NCBI RefSeq assembly: GCF_000767465.1
Contig: NZ_CP009295.1
Coordinates: 70,723 to 134,722, forward strand
Length of the DNA stretch: 64,000 bases
From: Novosphingobium pentaromativorans US6-1
Lineage (GTDB): Bacteria > Pseudomonadota > Alphaproteobacteria > Sphingomonadales > Sphingomonadaceae
Direction of reading: 5' to 3'
Shown: piece after piece, positions 54,727-63,821 of the stretch
How the letters are laid out: every line of letters begins with the position of its first letter
Position numbering within the stretch: the first letter of the stretch is position 1
Translations under genes and position numbers: made by a program
Notes under the pieces: generated by a model
Seen by the model: the letters and a program-made list of their open reading frames with translations, nothing else
Database searches by the model: none
What the model was told of the DNA's origin: nothing

Positions 54727-55449
54727 CTATACGGCCGCGACCAGACGGGTCATGATCTTGCGCAGGCGATAGAGGCAGTACAACACGACCCCTGCCCCAG
54801 CGAGAAGCATGACCCAGCGCCAAACGTCCAACCCTGCATCTTCCAGACGCAAGCCTTCCTTGCCGAGCGCGCCCAGCGCGACATAGCCGGCAAGCGAGGG
54901 CAGCGAAGCCAAAGTGCCGGCGAGAAAGTCGCGCTGGCTGATCCGGGTCAAGCCCAGGCCGTAGCTCGTCAGGGCAAAGGGCATGACAGGCGAAATCCTC
55001 AGCAGCGTAACCATGCGCCAACCTTCACAGGTCATGGCATGGTCCAATCGTGAGAAGGAAGCGTGGCGCTGCAGGATCGGCGTGATCCAGCGTCGCAGTG
55101 CGGTCCGGCTGAGCGCAAAGGCGATCCATCCGCCCAGCATCGTGCTGACCGCTGAGATTGCCAGCCCCGGCCCGAAACCCAAAAGCGCCCCTGCCATTGC
55201 CGCAATTATGGATGCGGGCAGGATACCGCAGGCCGCGACCAGCGTCTGCCCCAAGGCGAAGGCCCACCAGTTTCCTGCCATGAAGATCTGGAGATGGGCC
55301 GACCATTCATGAACGATCAGGCGTGCGGCCAGCAATTCCCGCTGAAACCTGAATGCCAGTAGGCACGCGCCTGACGGCACGAGCGCAGCAACGCCGGCCG
55401 CTTTGTGCAGCGGGCGTTGACTGAACTCAGTTCCTGGCAGCAAGTTCAA
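54727..55449 (-). CDS. TVP38/TMEM64 (VTT/SNARE-associated) family membrane protein
   Basis: About 240 residues with five or six hydrophobic helices and the family core GILPASIIAAMAGALLGFGPGLAISAVSTMLGGWIAFALSRT, then VTLLRISPVMPFALTSYGLGLTRISQRDFLAGTLASLP. VTT proteins are linked to lipid scrambling and polyprenyl-phosphate handling. The start is taken at a TTG overlapping the end of the glycosyltransferase gene; the longer frame to 55923 lies in that gene's coding sequence and is not real. A later GTG is possible. Confidence 0.8.
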   Translation of the reverse strand: MNLLPGTEFSQRPLHKAAGVAALVPSGACLLAFRFQRELLAARLIVHEWSAHLQIFMAGNWWAFALGQTLVAACGILPASIIAAMAGALLGFGPGLAISAVSTMLGGWIAFALSRTALRRWITPILQRHASFSRLDHAMTCEGWRMVTLLRISPVMPFALTSYGLGLTRISQRDFLAGTLASLPSLAGYVALGALGKEGLRLEDAGLDVWRWVMLLAGAGVVLYCLYRLRKIMTRLVAAV

Positions 55450-56239
55450 GGCGCAGGCCTTGCGAATTGTCCTGATCGCGAATTTGCAGCCTTGCCGCTT
55501 CGTCGAAGAAGATCTGCGGCTTCGCAATTTTCCAGCGCGACAGGCGATAGGAAACCGCCGTCTTGAGGACCTGAAGCCCATAGACGCAACTGCGTTTGAA
55601 ATTGATGCTCGAGGCCTCGTCGAAGTAGCGGGTGGGGCAGGAAATCTCCCCGGTGCGGAAGCCGAACCAGGCGGTCTGGGCAAGCATCTGGTTATCGAAG
55701 ACGAAGTCGTCCGAACATGCCTCCAGCGGCAGCTTTTCCAGCACCTCACGGCTCCAGGCACGATATCCGGTGTGATATTCGGAAAGCTTCTGCCCGAGGA
55801 GCAGGTTCTCGACCAATGTAAGCGCGCGATTGGCGATATACTTGTAAAGCGGCATGCCTCCTGCAAGCGCGCCTTTGCCGAGGATGCGGGAAGCCAGCAC
55901 GACGTCGTAGTGTCCAGAGGCAATCATGCTCGCCATCGGCAGCACGAGCTTGGGCGAGTACTGATAGTCCGGGTGCACCATCACGACGATATCGGCCCCG
56001 CGCTCGAGCGCGGCACGGTAGCAGGTCTTCTGGTTTCCGCCGTAGCCCGTGTTCTTCGCATGGACGATAGTATGGATGCCCAGCGAGCGGGCAATGGCCG
56101 AAGTTTCGTCTGAACTGGCATCGTCCGTAAGGATGACATCGTCGACGACGTCAGCAGGAATCTCGCGAAACGTGCGCAACAAGGTGAGCGCGGCGTTGTA
56201 AGCCGGCAGGACTACGGCAATTCGCTTTCCGTCGATCAT
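55427..56239 (-). CDS. Glycosyltransferase family 2 (DPM/polyprenyl-phosphate type)
   Basis: A 270-residue GT-A enzyme starting MIDGKRIAVVLPAYNAALTL, with VILTDDASSDET, VMVHPDYQYSP (DXD region) and EYHTGYRAWSREVLEKLP, the block typical of dolichyl-phosphate-mannose-synthase-like enzymes. No C-terminal membrane helices, so soluble or peripheral. It could supply lipid-linked sugar for the ArnT-like enzyme at 49358; this is inference. Overlaps the VTT gene. Confidence 0.88.
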   Translation of the reverse strand: MIDGKRIAVVLPAYNAALTLLRTFREIPADVVDDVILTDDASSDETSAIARSLGIHTIVHAKNTGYGGNQKTCYRAALERGADIVVMVHPDYQYSPKLVLPMASMIASGHYDVVLASRILGKGALAGGMPLYKYIANRALTLVENLLLGQKLSEYHTGYRAWSREVLEKLPLEACSDDFVFDNQMLAQTAWFGFRTGEISCPTRYFDEASSINFKRSCVYGLQVLKTAVSYRLSRWKIAKPQIFFDEAARLQIRDQDNSQGLRLELAARN

Positions 56240-56452
56240 GGTCCGCAGGATTTGCAGATAATGGTAAAGGAAGACTTATTTCCGATACCGGAACCAGCAA
56301 AGAGCAAGTACCGTGTGCAATCGACCTGGCACGCGATGCAGTGCCGGTGAGCAATAGCTGGCATCGGGAACTGCGAACGATTGTAGCGCCCTTCTGGCCG
56401 GGCCAAAGGGCCATCAAGTCCCTTGCAGGCTTCGAAAACACAAACTAAGCCC

Positions 56453-57277
56453 ATGATAAGTGCAGAATTTTTGGGCCTTGTCTTCATGATCCACAATACC
56501 GGTTCCAGTGCAGCGAACCTCGATGCGCATCCTTATACCGAACCGCGCGATATTTCGTCTCTGGACGAATGCTACTTCTATCATACGATGGATGTACCGG
56601 GACATGGTACGGTCAAGGGAGAGTGGGATCTTCGCGGGGTCCTGGACGACTACCTCGGTCATTTCGATTTCTCGGGCAAACGCGTCCTGGACGTAGGCGC
56701 CGCGTCTGGAATCCTGAGTTTTCACATGGAAAGCAAGGGAGCCGAGGTCGTCTCATTCGATCTTTCGGAAGACTTCGACTGGGATATCGTACCCTTTGCC
56801 GAGAATGACCGCGATGCAGCCAGGGCCGACCGGCGCAAGCATCTTCGCAAGATCAACAACAGCTATTGGCTGTGCCACGGTGCATACGGCTCGAAAGCGC
56901 GGATGGTGAACGGCGTGGTGTACGACATGCCCGCCGCGATCGGTCCGGTCGACGTGGCAGTCTTCGGGAGCATTCTTCTCCATCTGCGCGACCCATTCCT
57001 GGCATTGGAGAATGCGGCCCGCCTGACGCGAGAAACCATGATCGTCTCTGACCTATCGCCGTTCGGACGCTTCGCTAGCCGCTTCAAGCGCAATCCACGC
57101 TTCATGCCGAACAGTGCAGAGCCGGACGGAATTACCGATGGCTGGTTCCGGCTTCCTCCGTTGTTGGTGCAGGAGTACCTGGCCATCCTCGGATTCAAGG
57201 ACTCCACGCTTACCTGGAACAAGTTCAAGTACGGCAATCGCATCCGGCCGATCTACACAATCGTCGCGCGGCGCTGA
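56453..57277 (+). CDS. SAM-dependent methyltransferase
   Basis: About 274 residues from the ATG at 56453 (MISAEFLGLVFMIHN); an ATG at 56486 is an alternative and no clear ribosome site decides. Seen: motif I VLDVGAASGILSFHMESKG, AEVVSFDLSEDFD and FGSILLHLRDPFLALENAARL. The layout (a wide N-terminus before motif I, and a VFGSILLHLRDP block) is that of methyltransferases found in glycan and natural-product clusters. Substrate unknown. Confidence 0.83.
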   Translation: MISAEFLGLVFMIHNTGSSAANLDAHPYTEPRDISSLDECYFYHTMDVPGHGTVKGEWDLRGVLDDYLGHFDFSGKRVLDVGAASGILSFHMESKGAEVVSFDLSEDFDWDIVPFAENDRDAARADRRKHLRKINNSYWLCHGAYGSKARMVNGVVYDMPAAIGPVDVAVFGSILLHLRDPFLALENAARLTRETMIVSDLSPFGRFASRFKRNPRFMPNSAEPDGITDGWFRLPPLLVQEYLAILGFKDSTLTWNKFKYGNRIRPIYTIVARR

Positions 57278-57791
57278 CCTATCGGATCGCCGGGGCGTGT
57301 CGCCACCGGCCAGTGAGAAGGCGATCCCGTCTCGGCACTCGCCAGGCATCGACAGGCCCGGCGAGATAGGGCCTGCTTGAGAAGATAGACCGGTTACTCG
57401 CGCAGGAAGAGCGCAGGGGCCGGACAACATCGGCCGCGCGTTCTATACGTCGATCCCGTCCGCTGCTTCACAATAGTCACTTCGTCGCAGACAGGGAACG
57501 GGTCGTCGACCCACACGCAAACGCTGATAGGTGGATATACCACTCATTCAGGCTTATGAATGGTTAACTTCATTAAACCATTGTAATTACTCAATTGAAA
57601 CGACGAGCAAAAAATAATAAAAGAGTCGTCTCATCAGAACATTCAATGCAAGAGTCTGGCAAGCCTAGCCAGTATTTCAACTCGCATTAGCTTTCGAGAT
57701 ACCAGTAGCCACTTGATAGGATCATGAACTCGCATTCGTTGCGAGCCAGTCCTGCGTGGCTGAAACTGCACAAATCGGGCGGGGATGTGTT
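57278..57791. other. Intergenic region before the neprosin cassette
   Basis: About 510 bases. The part 57540-57720 is markedly AT-rich compared with its surroundings and is the likely promoter region of the three-gene cassette. No RNA gene or clear operator was seen. Confidence 0.5.
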
Positions 57792-59045
57792 ATGGCCAGT
57801 TCGCAATCAGGACCCAAGGGTATCCTCCCTAGACGCGACTACTCGCAAGCCATCAAGGAAGCCCGCTTCAGTTCGCTCCGCAAGGACCCACGCGTTCGTG
57901 TGCGCAGTGAACATGAACTCGAGGCGATGAAATCCCATCTCGACGAGCTCTACGCAGATACGGACGCGGTCACGAGTTTCGTCGATGCCGGCGGACAGGT
58001 ATTCGATTGCATTCCGATCAGTGAACAACCTTCCTTGCGGGAAGGCGGCGGAACGCCTGCCACGCCCCCATCGCTTGCAGAAGCGATAGGCCTTGCAGAA
58101 GACGAACCTGTATCGCCTGTCGAAGATTCGGAACCGGACCTCGATCGTTTCGGCAATCCAATGAAATGCCCTGCAGGCTTCGTGCCGGTGCGTCGAGTGA
58201 CCCTCGAAGAGATGGCACGGTTCGAAACCCTGGCAGAGTTCTTCAGCAAAACCGGCGCCAAGCCGCTGTCTCCGCCAAGCGCGCCGGCTGCGAACAGTTC
58301 GCTGAACCATCGCTACGCCTATGCTCACCAGACGCTGGATAACCTGGGCGGTCATTCATTCCTGAATGTCCGCGCCCCGTCAGTGACAGGCGATCAGATC
58401 TTCTCCTTGTGTCAGCATTGGTACTCGGCAGGGGCCGGCGCAGCCCACCAAACCGTAGAGGTCGGGTGGCAGGTCTATCCGGCCAAGTACGGACACAGCC
58501 AGCCCGTGCTTTTCATCTACTGGACCGCGGACAACTATGGGCCCAGCGGCGCTTACAATCTGGACAAGGCTGGTTTCGTACAAACCAATTCCGACTGGAC
58601 GATCGGCGGCACACTTTCGCCCGTAGGCAGCGGTGGCGGCCAGCAATACGAGATCGAGATCGCTTTCTACCTGAACGGCGGCAACTGGTGGCTGTATCTG
58701 GGCGGACTCAGTGCCCAGCATGCAGTGGGCTACTATCCTGCCAGCCTGTTCAACGGCGGGGCCATGGCAAGCAATGCCACCAAGGCACTGTTCGGCGGAG
58801 AGACGGTATGCGGCGCGGCCGGTCCTTGGCCGGAAATGGGTTCGGGAGCATTCTCGGGAGCAATCTATCCGCACGCTGCCTGGCAAAGGGCTGTCTTCGT
58901 TATGCCCAAATCCGGCGGCGCGCAGTGGGCAAGCCTCACCGGCCAATCGCCTTCGCCCGGCTGTTACGACCAGTTCATCGGAAGCTATACCGCGCCCTGG
59001 AATATCACGCTGTTCTACGGCGGCCCGGGTGGCGGAAATTGCTGA
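57792..59045 (+). CDS. Neprosin-domain protein (glutamic peptidase family G3-like)
   Basis: About 417 residues from MASSQSGPKG, preceded by GGGG; a GTG at 57756 would add 12. The N-terminal 160 residues are hydrophilic (possible activation domain). The C-terminal about 240 residues match plant neprosin (DUF239): SVTGDQIFSLCQHWYSAG, VEVGWQVYPAKYGHSQPVLFIYWTADNYG, YNLDKAGFVQTNS, QYEIEIAFY..GNWWLYLG, VGYYPASLF. Two Glu likely to be catalytic are present: Glu223 (VEVGW) and Glu337 (FGGETV). No signal peptide is visible, unlike secreted plant enzymes. First gene of a tight three-gene set. Confidence 0.85.
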   Translation: MASSQSGPKGILPRRDYSQAIKEARFSSLRKDPRVRVRSEHELEAMKSHLDELYADTDAVTSFVDAGGQVFDCIPISEQPSLREGGGTPATPPSLAEAIGLAEDEPVSPVEDSEPDLDRFGNPMKCPAGFVPVRRVTLEEMARFETLAEFFSKTGAKPLSPPSAPAANSSLNHRYAYAHQTLDNLGGHSFLNVRAPSVTGDQIFSLCQHWYSAGAGAAHQTVEVGWQVYPAKYGHSQPVLFIYWTADNYGPSGAYNLDKAGFVQTNSDWTIGGTLSPVGSGGGQQYEIEIAFYLNGGNWWLYLGGLSAQHAVGYYPASLFNGGAMASNATKALFGGETVCGAAGPWPEMGSGAFSGAIYPHAAWQRAVFVMPKSGGAQWASLTGQSPSPGCYDQFIGSYTAPWNITLFYGGPGGGNC

Positions 59046-59063
59046 AATTGGGAGGCAATCATC

Positions 59064-62000
59064 ATGGCACGGCAACCCGTCAGCGGTACGGCACCGAGTG
59101 AAAACATAGTCGCTACAGAAATCGACAAGGAGTTGGTCGCCCGCCAGCGCATCCCGCTCACTGCAGATACGCTTGGCGCTCTCGACGAGAAGCAAGAAAA
59201 GCTTTTCCTCGAAATCCGTGAATCCAACATCACGCATCTGTTCAAGGGAATGGGCGAAGTCAGGCAGAGCCTCGACATACTCAGGACCGAACTCAAGATC
59301 CGCATGGCACCGCCCCAATTGCTCGCGACGGTGATCCAGCCCGACGGCAGTCCGGCCAACCGCATTCAGGTGGAATTCGACCCTGCCAGCGTCGGGCGCC
59401 GGGGACAGCCCGTCACCGTGATGACGGGCGAGGATGGCGCCTTCACCATGCCCTTGCCCAGTGCGCTTCCACTTGCCGACAACGGCTCCCTCGAGCTCGT
59501 TTTGCATGGTGCCAACAGCGCCGTTCGCGCCAGCATCCCCTTCAAGCAGATTGCTTCCAACGGCCTTGCAGGGACGATCGCGCTCGACCAGTTTCTGCCT
59601 CCGCTTCCAGTCAGCATCTTGGCCTCGCTGCAATCGCTGGCACCGCCGCCGCCGACCGATGCCGCCGAACCACCGCCAGACAATACCCCGGTGCTGCCGG
59701 TACTGGCGATGGGGGACTGCGATGAATGCCTGCTGCAATTCGGCGCGAACAAGTCGATCGACAAGTTCCCCTATGGCGTCTTCTTCCGCCTCGTCGAACC
59801 ACGAGCCAGCGTTTCCAGCGCGGTTCGGCGCTTTTCCCTCGGCGATCGCAAGTTCGGCTACCTTCCTTATTATGTGACAGGAGCGACAAGTACCGAACAG
59901 GTCAGTTACGTCGATCGGGTTCCGGTAGAGCAACCGCTCAGCATTGACGGTTTCCGCGACAGGCTCGTGGGAGTGAAGCCCAACGGCCTCATCTCAACTG
60001 ACGAGACTGTGCCCATGGCCGGCACTCTGGGCCTTGGCTATGTCCTGCACATGTCGCAGCGGTGGACCTTTCAAGGACTTGCGCTTGGAGATCTGGTCTA
60101 TTCCCTCCCGCTTGCCCCTGGCGAGCAGCAGCAGGTCGCCATCTTCGAACGGCGGGACACATCAGCTGTCTTCGAAAGCGAATTCTTCGATGAATCGCAG
60201 GCGCTTCTGCAAAGCGCAACCGCAGACACCTCGACGACAGCGACCTTCGCCTCGGCATTCAACGAGGTCATCAATGGCCGCAGTTCCTTCCGAACCGACA
60301 GCGACACATCGAGTGTCGGAGGCAGCTTCTTCGGGCTTATCAGTGGCGGCTCCGGGAGCAGTTCTTCGAGCGGAACGACCAGCAGTTCCCTATCCGGCCA
60401 ACGCAACACTACTCAGAATGCTGCCCAGGCCACCCATTCCAGCGCCCAGTCTTCGGCGGCAGCGCGCCGGTCTGCATCCCGCACAGGCATGCGAATTGCG
60501 TCTGCCAGCGAACGCCAGTCGGTGACGACCAAGACGATCACCAACCACAACCATACGCGCGCCCTGACCATGCAATATTGGGAAGTCCTGCGCCTTTACG
60601 ATGTGACCACAGCCATCGACGGCCTCACAATGACTGTGCTGATACCGCTTCAGGTCGTGCGATTCCTGCCGCCGAACGTTCCGCTCACGATCACGAGCCC
60701 CTTCCAGCTCGACACGCGTGCCGAAGTCCTGCTGCGCTACAAGTCGATCTGCAAGCACGCTGACGTCCTGGAACGTTGGCTCCCGCGCAAGTATCATCAG
60801 GGCATGAAGCTGCTAACGCAGTTCGCTGCAGATCCGACTGCGGAAGTAGAAGCTGCGGGCGGGGTCGCCTCGGACGTCATCAAGTTCACGATCCAGGGCA
60901 GCTTCCTCGAAGCGGACCTTATATCCATTTATGCCGTCACCAACCGCGGCACCCGCGTCGGCCCCGTCCAGCTCAACAATACGGCACCCACGCCTCCCGC
61001 TGATAGATTCGCTTCGCGCGAAGAATTCGTGTCCTGGCTCAAGATTCAGCGCCAACATTCTGCCCATGTCTTCACAGGTGCGCTGGCGCTGCCTCCATCG
61101 ATGAACCGCAGCACAATCATCGGCTTCGAGATCACGCGCCGTTTCCGCTCGGCAAGCTACACGCTCATTTCCAAAGAACAGCAGGAGCTCAATGCCCTGC
61201 AGGCCCTCTTCGGCGGGCAGGCCAGTTGGATCGAACAGGCGATTGAGTCAGCCTTCAGCCAGGGATCGGCCCGTACGGCGCGCCAGACGATTACGCTCGA
61301 TGCAGCCGCCCTTGAAAGGGAAGTCGGTGGTCCAAATGTAAGCAGTTTCCGTGCCCATGTCGTGGAACTGGACCAGAACGGCAATGAAGTCGGCCCGGGA
61401 GAGAACTACGCGCAGAACAGCATGGGCGGGGTCGAACTGCCCAATGCGCCCTACCCTGTTCCGGCGCTGCAATTGGCGCCCGTCCTGCGGTTCAAGGAAA
61501 TCCTCGAGATCGAGGAAATGACCCAGCATGTCGTGCGCAACACCATGCGCTACTCACGCGCGGTCTGGTCTTCGCTGACCGCGGAAGAGCGGGCAGTCTT
61601 GCTCGAAGGCTACACAATCGGAGTTCCGGTCGGCGGAATCCAGGACCCAAGCCAGATGGTTCCCTTGCTTAATTGCGTCGAGAACAGGGTGCTGGGCTTC
61701 TTCGGCAATTCGATGATCATGCCCTTCTTCATCCCCCAAGTCCTTGCCCATGCAGGCAGTGACGGGCAGCCGCTCGATCCGGCCGAAATACAGGAATCCC
61801 TGCTCGCCTATCAACAGGCAACGTTCAAGCCGCCGCACTCGACTATTGCATTGCCGACCAAGGGCGTACTTGGCGAAGCTGTCCTGGGCCGCTGCTCGTC
61901 GGCCGAGAAGATCGATATCACCCGGTTCTGGAACTGGCAGGATTCGCCTTCGGACACAGCCCCGACAATCTCTCCGGTCGAATTGCCCACCGGCTCGGCA

Positions 62001-62549
62001 GCCCTCACGGCGGGAGCAGTTGCGCCCAATTCGCTTACCAACCTGCCCTCGCTCATCAACAACGTCCTTACCGCCCCCACGCCGGACACGGCTCTGCTCC
62101 AGTCGCTTGGTGCGAACGCCGCTGCGCAGAAGGATTTCGACAGCGCCTTGACCAATGCCGGACAACTTGCCGGTCTGATCACCAATGCCCAGAATGTTTC
62201 CAACGATGCCCGGGCAGATGCGCTCAAGACGAGCAAGGAATTGCAGGCCCAGGTCATTGCCACGGCCGGGAACATCGTTGGCGGAATCTACGGAGGCAAT
62301 CCAACCGCCGGTTCGGATGCTGCCGCAGCGCTGAATGGCGGCCAGCAGTCAGGCGCAAAGAAGCCAGCGGCGGGCGACGGCAAAACCCCGAGCGGATCCA
62401 CCGACGGTAAGTCGGACACGCCATCGCCAAGCCCGGCAAACGGCCAGGCCGGTGGAAGCGGAGGACAGCAGGGAGGCGGAAACCAGGGTGGCAACGCAGG
62501 TGGCGGTGGAGCTGACCCCGCACCTGCCCCTGTCCCCGGACCGCAATGA
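59064..62549 (+). CDS. Large protein of unknown family in the neprosin cassette
   Basis: 1161 residues; ATG preceded by GGGAGG. Parts: a helical N-terminus (1-75); a transthyretin/carboxypeptidase-regulatory-like beta domain (about 85-170, LLATVIQPDGSPANRIQVEF); a Pro-rich linker (about 190-215); a block LGDLVYSLPLAPGEQQQVAIFERRD (about 345-375); a Ser/Gly-rich stretch (about 420-480); a long mixed domain with FGFFGN-type hydrophobic pieces; a Gly/Pro/Asn-rich C-terminal tail from about 1080. No signal peptide or membrane helix is clear. I know no function. It lies 18 bases after the neprosin gene, so the two are probably made together. Confidence 0.8.
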   Translation: MARQPVSGTAPSENIVATEIDKELVARQRIPLTADTLGALDEKQEKLFLEIRESNITHLFKGMGEVRQSLDILRTELKIRMAPPQLLATVIQPDGSPANRIQVEFDPASVGRRGQPVTVMTGEDGAFTMPLPSALPLADNGSLELVLHGANSAVRASIPFKQIASNGLAGTIALDQFLPPLPVSILASLQSLAPPPPTDAAEPPPDNTPVLPVLAMGDCDECLLQFGANKSIDKFPYGVFFRLVEPRASVSSAVRRFSLGDRKFGYLPYYVTGATSTEQVSYVDRVPVEQPLSIDGFRDRLVGVKPNGLISTDETVPMAGTLGLGYVLHMSQRWTFQGLALGDLVYSLPLAPGEQQQVAIFERRDTSAVFESEFFDESQALLQSATADTSTTATFASAFNEVINGRSSFRTDSDTSSVGGSFFGLISGGSGSSSSSGTTSSSLSGQRNTTQNAAQATHSSAQSSAAARRSASRTGMRIASASERQSVTTKTITNHNHTRALTMQYWEVLRLYDVTTAIDGLTMTVLIPLQVVRFLPPNVPLTITSPFQLDTRAEVLLRYKSICKHADVLERWLPRKYHQGMKLLTQFAADPTAEVEAAGGVASDVIKFTIQGSFLEADLISIYAVTNRGTRVGPVQLNNTAPTPPADRFASREEFVSWLKIQRQHSAHVFTGALALPPSMNRSTIIGFEITRRFRSASYTLISKEQQELNALQALFGGQASWIEQAIESAFSQGSARTARQTITLDAAALEREVGGPNVSSFRAHVVELDQNGNEVGPGENYAQNSMGGVELPNAPYPVPALQLAPVLRFKEILEIEEMTQHVVRNTMRYSRAVWSSLTAEERAVLLEGYTIGVPVGGIQDPSQMVPLLNCVENRVLGFFGNSMIMPFFIPQVLAHAGSDGQPLDPAEIQESLLAYQQATFKPPHSTIALPTKGVLGEAVLGRCSSAEKIDITRFWNWQDSPSDTAPTISPVELPTGSAALTAGAVAPNSLTNLPSLINNVLTAPTPDTALLQSLGANAAAQKDFDSALTNAGQLAGLITNAQNVSNDARADALKTSKELQAQVIATAGNIVGGIYGGNPTAGSDAAAALNGGQQSGAKKPAAGDGKTPSGSTDGKSDTPSPSPANGQAGGSGGQQGGGNQGGNAGGGGADPAPAPVPGPQ

Positions 62550-62582
62550 CAGCGCGGCGCACGTCTTGAAGGGAACACTGTC

Positions 62583-63821
62583 ATGGCTAACACATCAACT
62601 GCCACAAGCGAGAATATGCCCGCTCTTCCGCCCATGATGCCGGACGCCGTGCCCGGAGATCCGATTTCGGCGAACGATCTGGCGGAAGCCGGCGTCGGAG
62701 CAGGTCCCGTGGGATCGGCCGGAGAAGGCCCGTCTTCCGGACCTGCCAGCAATGCCGAGCCTGAGCCAACGCCAACGCCAACGCCAACGCCGACACCGAC
62801 GCCAACTCCGTCGAGCAGCGGTAGCGCCGAACCTGGCGGTGATGCGGCCGACGAAACGACAGGAACCGCGGCATTCGCATCCATCGCAGGCGATACGCTG
62901 ATCGACCTGCTCAAGAACGCGACATCTCCGGAAGCGCTGGAAGCGCAGAACATCATTCTGCGCCGCATCGCGCTGCAGGGCGATGTCATTCCTTCCCGTG
63001 TACCGCCGCCTCGCAACATCACGGAGATTGGCGGCTACCTGAACCTGCTCACTAACCTGAACGAACTGGACATGCGCTCGCAGGTCCTTGCCGGGATCCT
63101 CGGGGTAGCTGGTCCCAATCCTCCGTTAAGCGATGCCGGCATCGCTACGTTCCTCAGCTTTACGCCGGTAATCAACGATCGTCCGACAGGACCTTTCCAG
63201 GCCAGCCTCCCCGTTACCGTGCTGATCCGCAGCGACTTTGCGGGCCTCATAAAGGCGGCGATGGCTAGGCTGCACGAGCGCGGAGCGACATTGTCGATGC
63301 TGGCCGGACCTTATGCGCTGCCGCCTGCAGAAAGTCCGCTGACGACGATCATCGATCCGCTGGATTATGTCGGTCGTACATTGCGATTGGCTGGAGCTCT
63401 TGCCCTGACCGATCCGGCGACCGACCCACTCGCCCTCGTTCGCGAAAGCGGTTCAAGCGCCCCGTATAAATTGGCTGCACGCAGTGACGGTACGGGTTCG
63501 ATCGAAGTTGCGGCAACAGATTACGAAGCTCTGCAGACCGGCCCTACCGGCATCGCCTCCGTCACGGTCACTGCAGGCCGGTTCGTCATTCTGGAGGAAT
63601 TGCTCTCCGATACCGGTTTCGAACCTGGTGGACCGGCAATTACCGACCCCGAGAAGGCAAAACCGACCGAGTGGGCAAAATGGCGCAATCTGGCTGGCCT
63701 CGAACCGGGAATGACGCTTGGGGAGGAATTGCGCCTGCTTCATAGCCAAACCGAAATTCTCGGAAGTGCTCTGGCCGCAAAGGTGAACTGGCGCTGGAAT
63801 GGAACCGAGTTCGCTCCCTGA
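62583..63821 (+). CDS. Unknown protein with Pro-Thr repeat, third gene of the neprosin cassette
   Basis: 412 residues; ATG with GAAGGGA upstream, 33 bases after the previous stop. Residues about 1-60 are acidic and Pro/Ala-rich, 61-76 are a run of Pro-Thr pairs after EPEPTP, and about 95-412 form a folded-looking region (TLIDLLKNATSPEALEAQNIILRRIAL; TFLSFTPVINDR; YVGRTLRLAGALALTD; EWAKWRNLAGLEPGMTLGEELRLLHSQTEILGSAL). No recognised family, signal peptide or membrane segment. Confidence 0.78.
   Translation: MANTSTATSENMPALPPMMPDAVPGDPISANDLAEAGVGAGPVGSAGEGPSSGPASNAEPEPTPTPTPTPTPTPTPSSSGSAEPGGDAADETTGTAAFASIAGDTLIDLLKNATSPEALEAQNIILRRIALQGDVIPSRVPPPRNITEIGGYLNLLTNLNELDMRSQVLAGILGVAGPNPPLSDAGIATFLSFTPVINDRPTGPFQASLPVTVLIRSDFAGLIKAAMARLHERGATLSMLAGPYALPPAESPLTTIIDPLDYVGRTLRLAGALALTDPATDPLALVRESGSSAPYKLAARSDGTGSIEVAATDYEALQTGPTGIASVTVTAGRFVILEELLSDTGFEPGGPAITDPEKAKPTEWAKWRNLAGLEPGMTLGEELRLLHSQTEILGSALAAKVNWRWNGTEFAP
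62765..62810 (+). repeat. Short in-frame ACGCCA-type hexamer repeat
   Basis: About seven imperfect copies of a 6-bp unit (CCAACG/CCGACA) encoding Pro-Thr pairs. The unit is a multiple of three, so copy-number change would alter linker length without a frameshift. Confidence 0.8.

Noticed and set aside
54727..55923. 398-codon minus-strand frame as a single protein
   Set aside because: Its first 160 codons lie inside the GT2 gene in another frame and have no homologous look; only the C-terminal VTT part is real.
58380..59933. Long minus-strand open frame (517 codons) opposite the neprosin and giant-protein genes
   Set aside because: High-GC shadow frame; the plus-strand genes have recognisable domains and good ribosome sites, and this frame has no motif.
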